DNA from: an uncultured Lachnospiraceae bacterium
GTDB taxonomy: Bacteria; Bacillota; Clostridia; Lachnospirales; Lachnospiraceae
Direction of reading: 5' to 3'
DNA: 5,277 nt
Assembly (NCBI GenBank): GCA_910585995.1
Contig: CAJUGG010000073.1
Coordinates: 1 to 5,277 of the forward strand
A model generated the notes under the pieces. The model made no database searches and was not told the origin of the DNA. It worked only from the letters and a program-made list of their open reading frames with translations. Made by a program: the position numbers and the translations under genes. Positions 3,899 through 5,277 of this stretch are shown one piece after another. Within the stretch, counting starts at the first letter, position 1; each line of letters opens with the position of its first letter.

Positions 3899-5277
3899 TT
3901 ACATCAATTTTTTAAATTCATCTGCCACAAACTGTACTTTAGGTCCGATAACCACCTGCACAGATGTCTTGCTTGGACGAATCACACCGCTGACTCCGGC
4001 TGACTTGATCTTTTTCTCATCAACCGCTGTATAGTCTTTGATCTCCAGACGAAGTCTGGTAATGCAATTGTCCACACTTGTGACATTTTCTTTGCCGCCA
4101 AGGCCTTCTAAAATAATCTTTGCCATCGCTGTAAAATCATTGTTGGCCAGTTCAATCTTCATCTCATCCGCATCATCATCCTCACGTCCTGGCGTCTTCA
4201 GATCCAGTGCCGTAATCGCCACTCTAAAGACCAGATAGAAGACAATCGCTGCTCCGATACCAAGCGGAATCAGTAAAAATGTCTTTGATGCAGCGGGAAG
4301 GAAAGAACTAAATACCGCATCGGTCAAGCCGGCTGAAAAGCTAAAGCCTGCCCGGAATCCAAGCGCTACACTAATCGCAGCTACTACACCATAAAGAAGT
4401 GCATAGATCACATAGAGTGCAGGAGCCAGGAACATAAATGCAAACTCAAAAGGCTCTGTTACGCCGCAGATAAATGCACAGAGGGCTGCTGCTCCTAACA
4501 GAGAAGCTGCTTCGCTCTTTTTCTCAGGTTTTGCACAGTGAATCATAGCAAAAGCTGCTGCCGGAAGACCAAACATCATAGACGGGAAGAATCCAGCCAT
4601 ATACATACCAGCGCTTCCGCCTCCGCCATTTACCAGCTCTCCGGCCCAGTAAGTTCCAAGGTCGTTAATTCCGGCTGCATCAAACCAGAATACCGAGTTC
4701 AGCGCATGGTGCAGACCAAATGGAATCAACAGACGATTTAAGAATGTATAGATTCCCACGCCAATCGCGTCTAAACCTACGATACTTGTACCAACTGCTA
4801 CTAACACGCCATATACAACCGGCCATACAAAGAACAAGATTGCTGCGGCTAAAATAGAAACAACCGCTGTAACAATTGCTACACAGCGTTTACCAGAAAA
4901 GAACGCCAGCGCATCCGGAAGTCTTGTGTTTTTAAACTTATTATAGCAAGTAGCGCCAATCAGACCTGCAACAATGCCGATAAACTGATTCTGAATCTTG
5001 CCAAACGCAGCATCTGCCGGTGCACCTGTCAAGACTTCAACCACTCCGCTTGATAAGAGATTGACAATCATAAGCCAGGATACCAGACCTGCAAGACCTG
5101 CTGTTCCATCGCTGTCATCTGACATACCAACTGCCACACCAATTGCAAACAGCCAGGACATGTTGTCAATCAGCGCTCCGCCAGCCTTCACCATAAAAAA
5201 GCCGATAATCGGAAGTGTGCCTTCAATCTCACCACCGATCATAACATTCGGACAAATCGCATAGCCAAGTCCCATCA
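3899..5277 (-). CDS. nagE: PTS EIICB permease, N-acetylglucosamine (NagE/NagP) type, N-terminus cut by window edge
   Basis: At least 458 residues of an EIIC-EIIB fusion are present. The first ATG in view (5273-5275) is probably internal: its GLGY context aligns with residues about 27-31 of the EIIC paralogue, so roughly 25-30 N-terminal residues lie beyond the window. The EIIC part (to about residue 360) has NRLLIPFGLHHALNSVFWFD (180-199), a MAGFFPSMMFGLPAAAFAM loop, GVTEPFEFAFMFLAP and RAGFSFSAG, and should cross the membrane about ten times. After the LKTPGREDDD linker, EIIB begins near 380 with ILEGLGGKENV and carries the phosphorylated cysteine C404 in DNCITRLRL. It ends with the VQVVIGP strand. 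It imports and phosphorylates its sugar using phosphate from an EIIA. The HHALN..FWF and linker wording recalls B. subtilis NagP, so N-acetylglucosamine is the best guess, but substrate cannot be proved from sequence alone. A terminator follows 32 bases after the TAA. Confidence 0.9.
   Translation of the reverse strand, partial: MGLGYAICPNVMIGGEIEGTLPIIGFFMVKAGGALIDNMSWLFAIGVAVGMSDDSDGTAGLAGLVSWLMIVNLLSSGVVEVLTGAPADAAFGKIQNQFIGIVAGLIGATCYNKFKNTRLPDALAFFSGKRCVAIVTAVVSILAAAILFFVWPVVYGVLVAVGTSIVGLDAIGVGIYTFLNRLLIPFGLHHALNSVFWFDAAGINDLGTYWAGELVNGGGGSAGMYMAGFFPSMMFGLPAAAFAMIHCAKPEKKSEAASLLGAAALCAFICGVTEPFEFAFMFLAPALYVIYALLYGVVAAISVALGFRAGFSFSAGLTDAVFSSFLPAASKTFLLIPLGIGAAIVFYLVFRVAITALDLKTPGREDDDADEMKIELANNDFTAMAKIILEGLGGKENVTSVDNCITRLRLEIKDYTAVDEKKIKSAGVSGVIRPSKTSVQVVIGPKVQFVADEFKKLM

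Noticed and set aside
3841..3901. A ribonucleic antiterminator (GlcT/LicT-type) overlapping the terminator
   Set aside because: No motif resembling the roughly 30-base RAT element was seen next to the hairpin, and the hairpin follows a complete gene rather than preceding one within the same leader.
5270..5275. ATG at 5273-5275 as the true start of the EIICB
   Set aside because: The paralogue shows about 26 residues before the equivalent Gly-Leu/Val-Gly-Tyr position, including the conserved RLGKA..LP helix, so this Met is internal and the gene runs off the window.

Overview
The window looks like a Firmicutes/Clostridia chromosome, most likely Lachnospiraceae. This is an inference from the strong AGGAGG-type ribosome binding sites, the moderate GC content, the NagP/NagE-like phosphotransferase (PTS) proteins and the tail of a clostridial-type serine recombinase. 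Apart from that tail on the + strand at the left edge, every gene lies on the minus strand, so transcription runs from right to left.

Right to left: a PTS EIICB permease of the N-acetylglucosamine/glucose type (3899-5277, N-terminus beyond the window) ends at a GC-rich hairpin terminator (3841-3866). A near-consensus sigma-A promoter follows (TTGACA, 17 bases, TATGAT; 3796-3824). It starts a second unit of four genes: a stand-alone EIIC paralogue with no EIIB domain (2593-3747), a glucose-type EIIA (2086-2562), a NifU/IscU-like iron-sulfur scaffold protein (1289-1981) and a GGGtGRT-family protein of unknown function (257-1267). This unit ends at a strong terminator hairpin with a T-run (130-167). 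At the left edge, 1-123 encodes the last 40 residues of what looks like a large serine recombinase on the + strand, converging on the operon, so a mobile-element boundary may lie close by.

How the genes could work together: EIIA can receive phosphate from HPr and pass it to the EIIB domain of the upstream EIICB, which energises sugar uptake. The second EIIC stops a few residues after the EIIC-EIIB linker, so it would have to borrow that EIIB in trans or act as a sensor, channel or facilitator. The NifU-like and GGGtGRT genes have a typical tight two-gene spacing (21 bases) and appear to be a module joined to this PTS unit. The most interesting points are this pairing of sugar transport with an iron-sulfur/GGGtGRT module, the EIIB-less EIIC paralogue, and inverted repeats placed around two ribosome binding sites. 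No tRNA, rRNA, CRISPR array or complete insertion sequence is visible.
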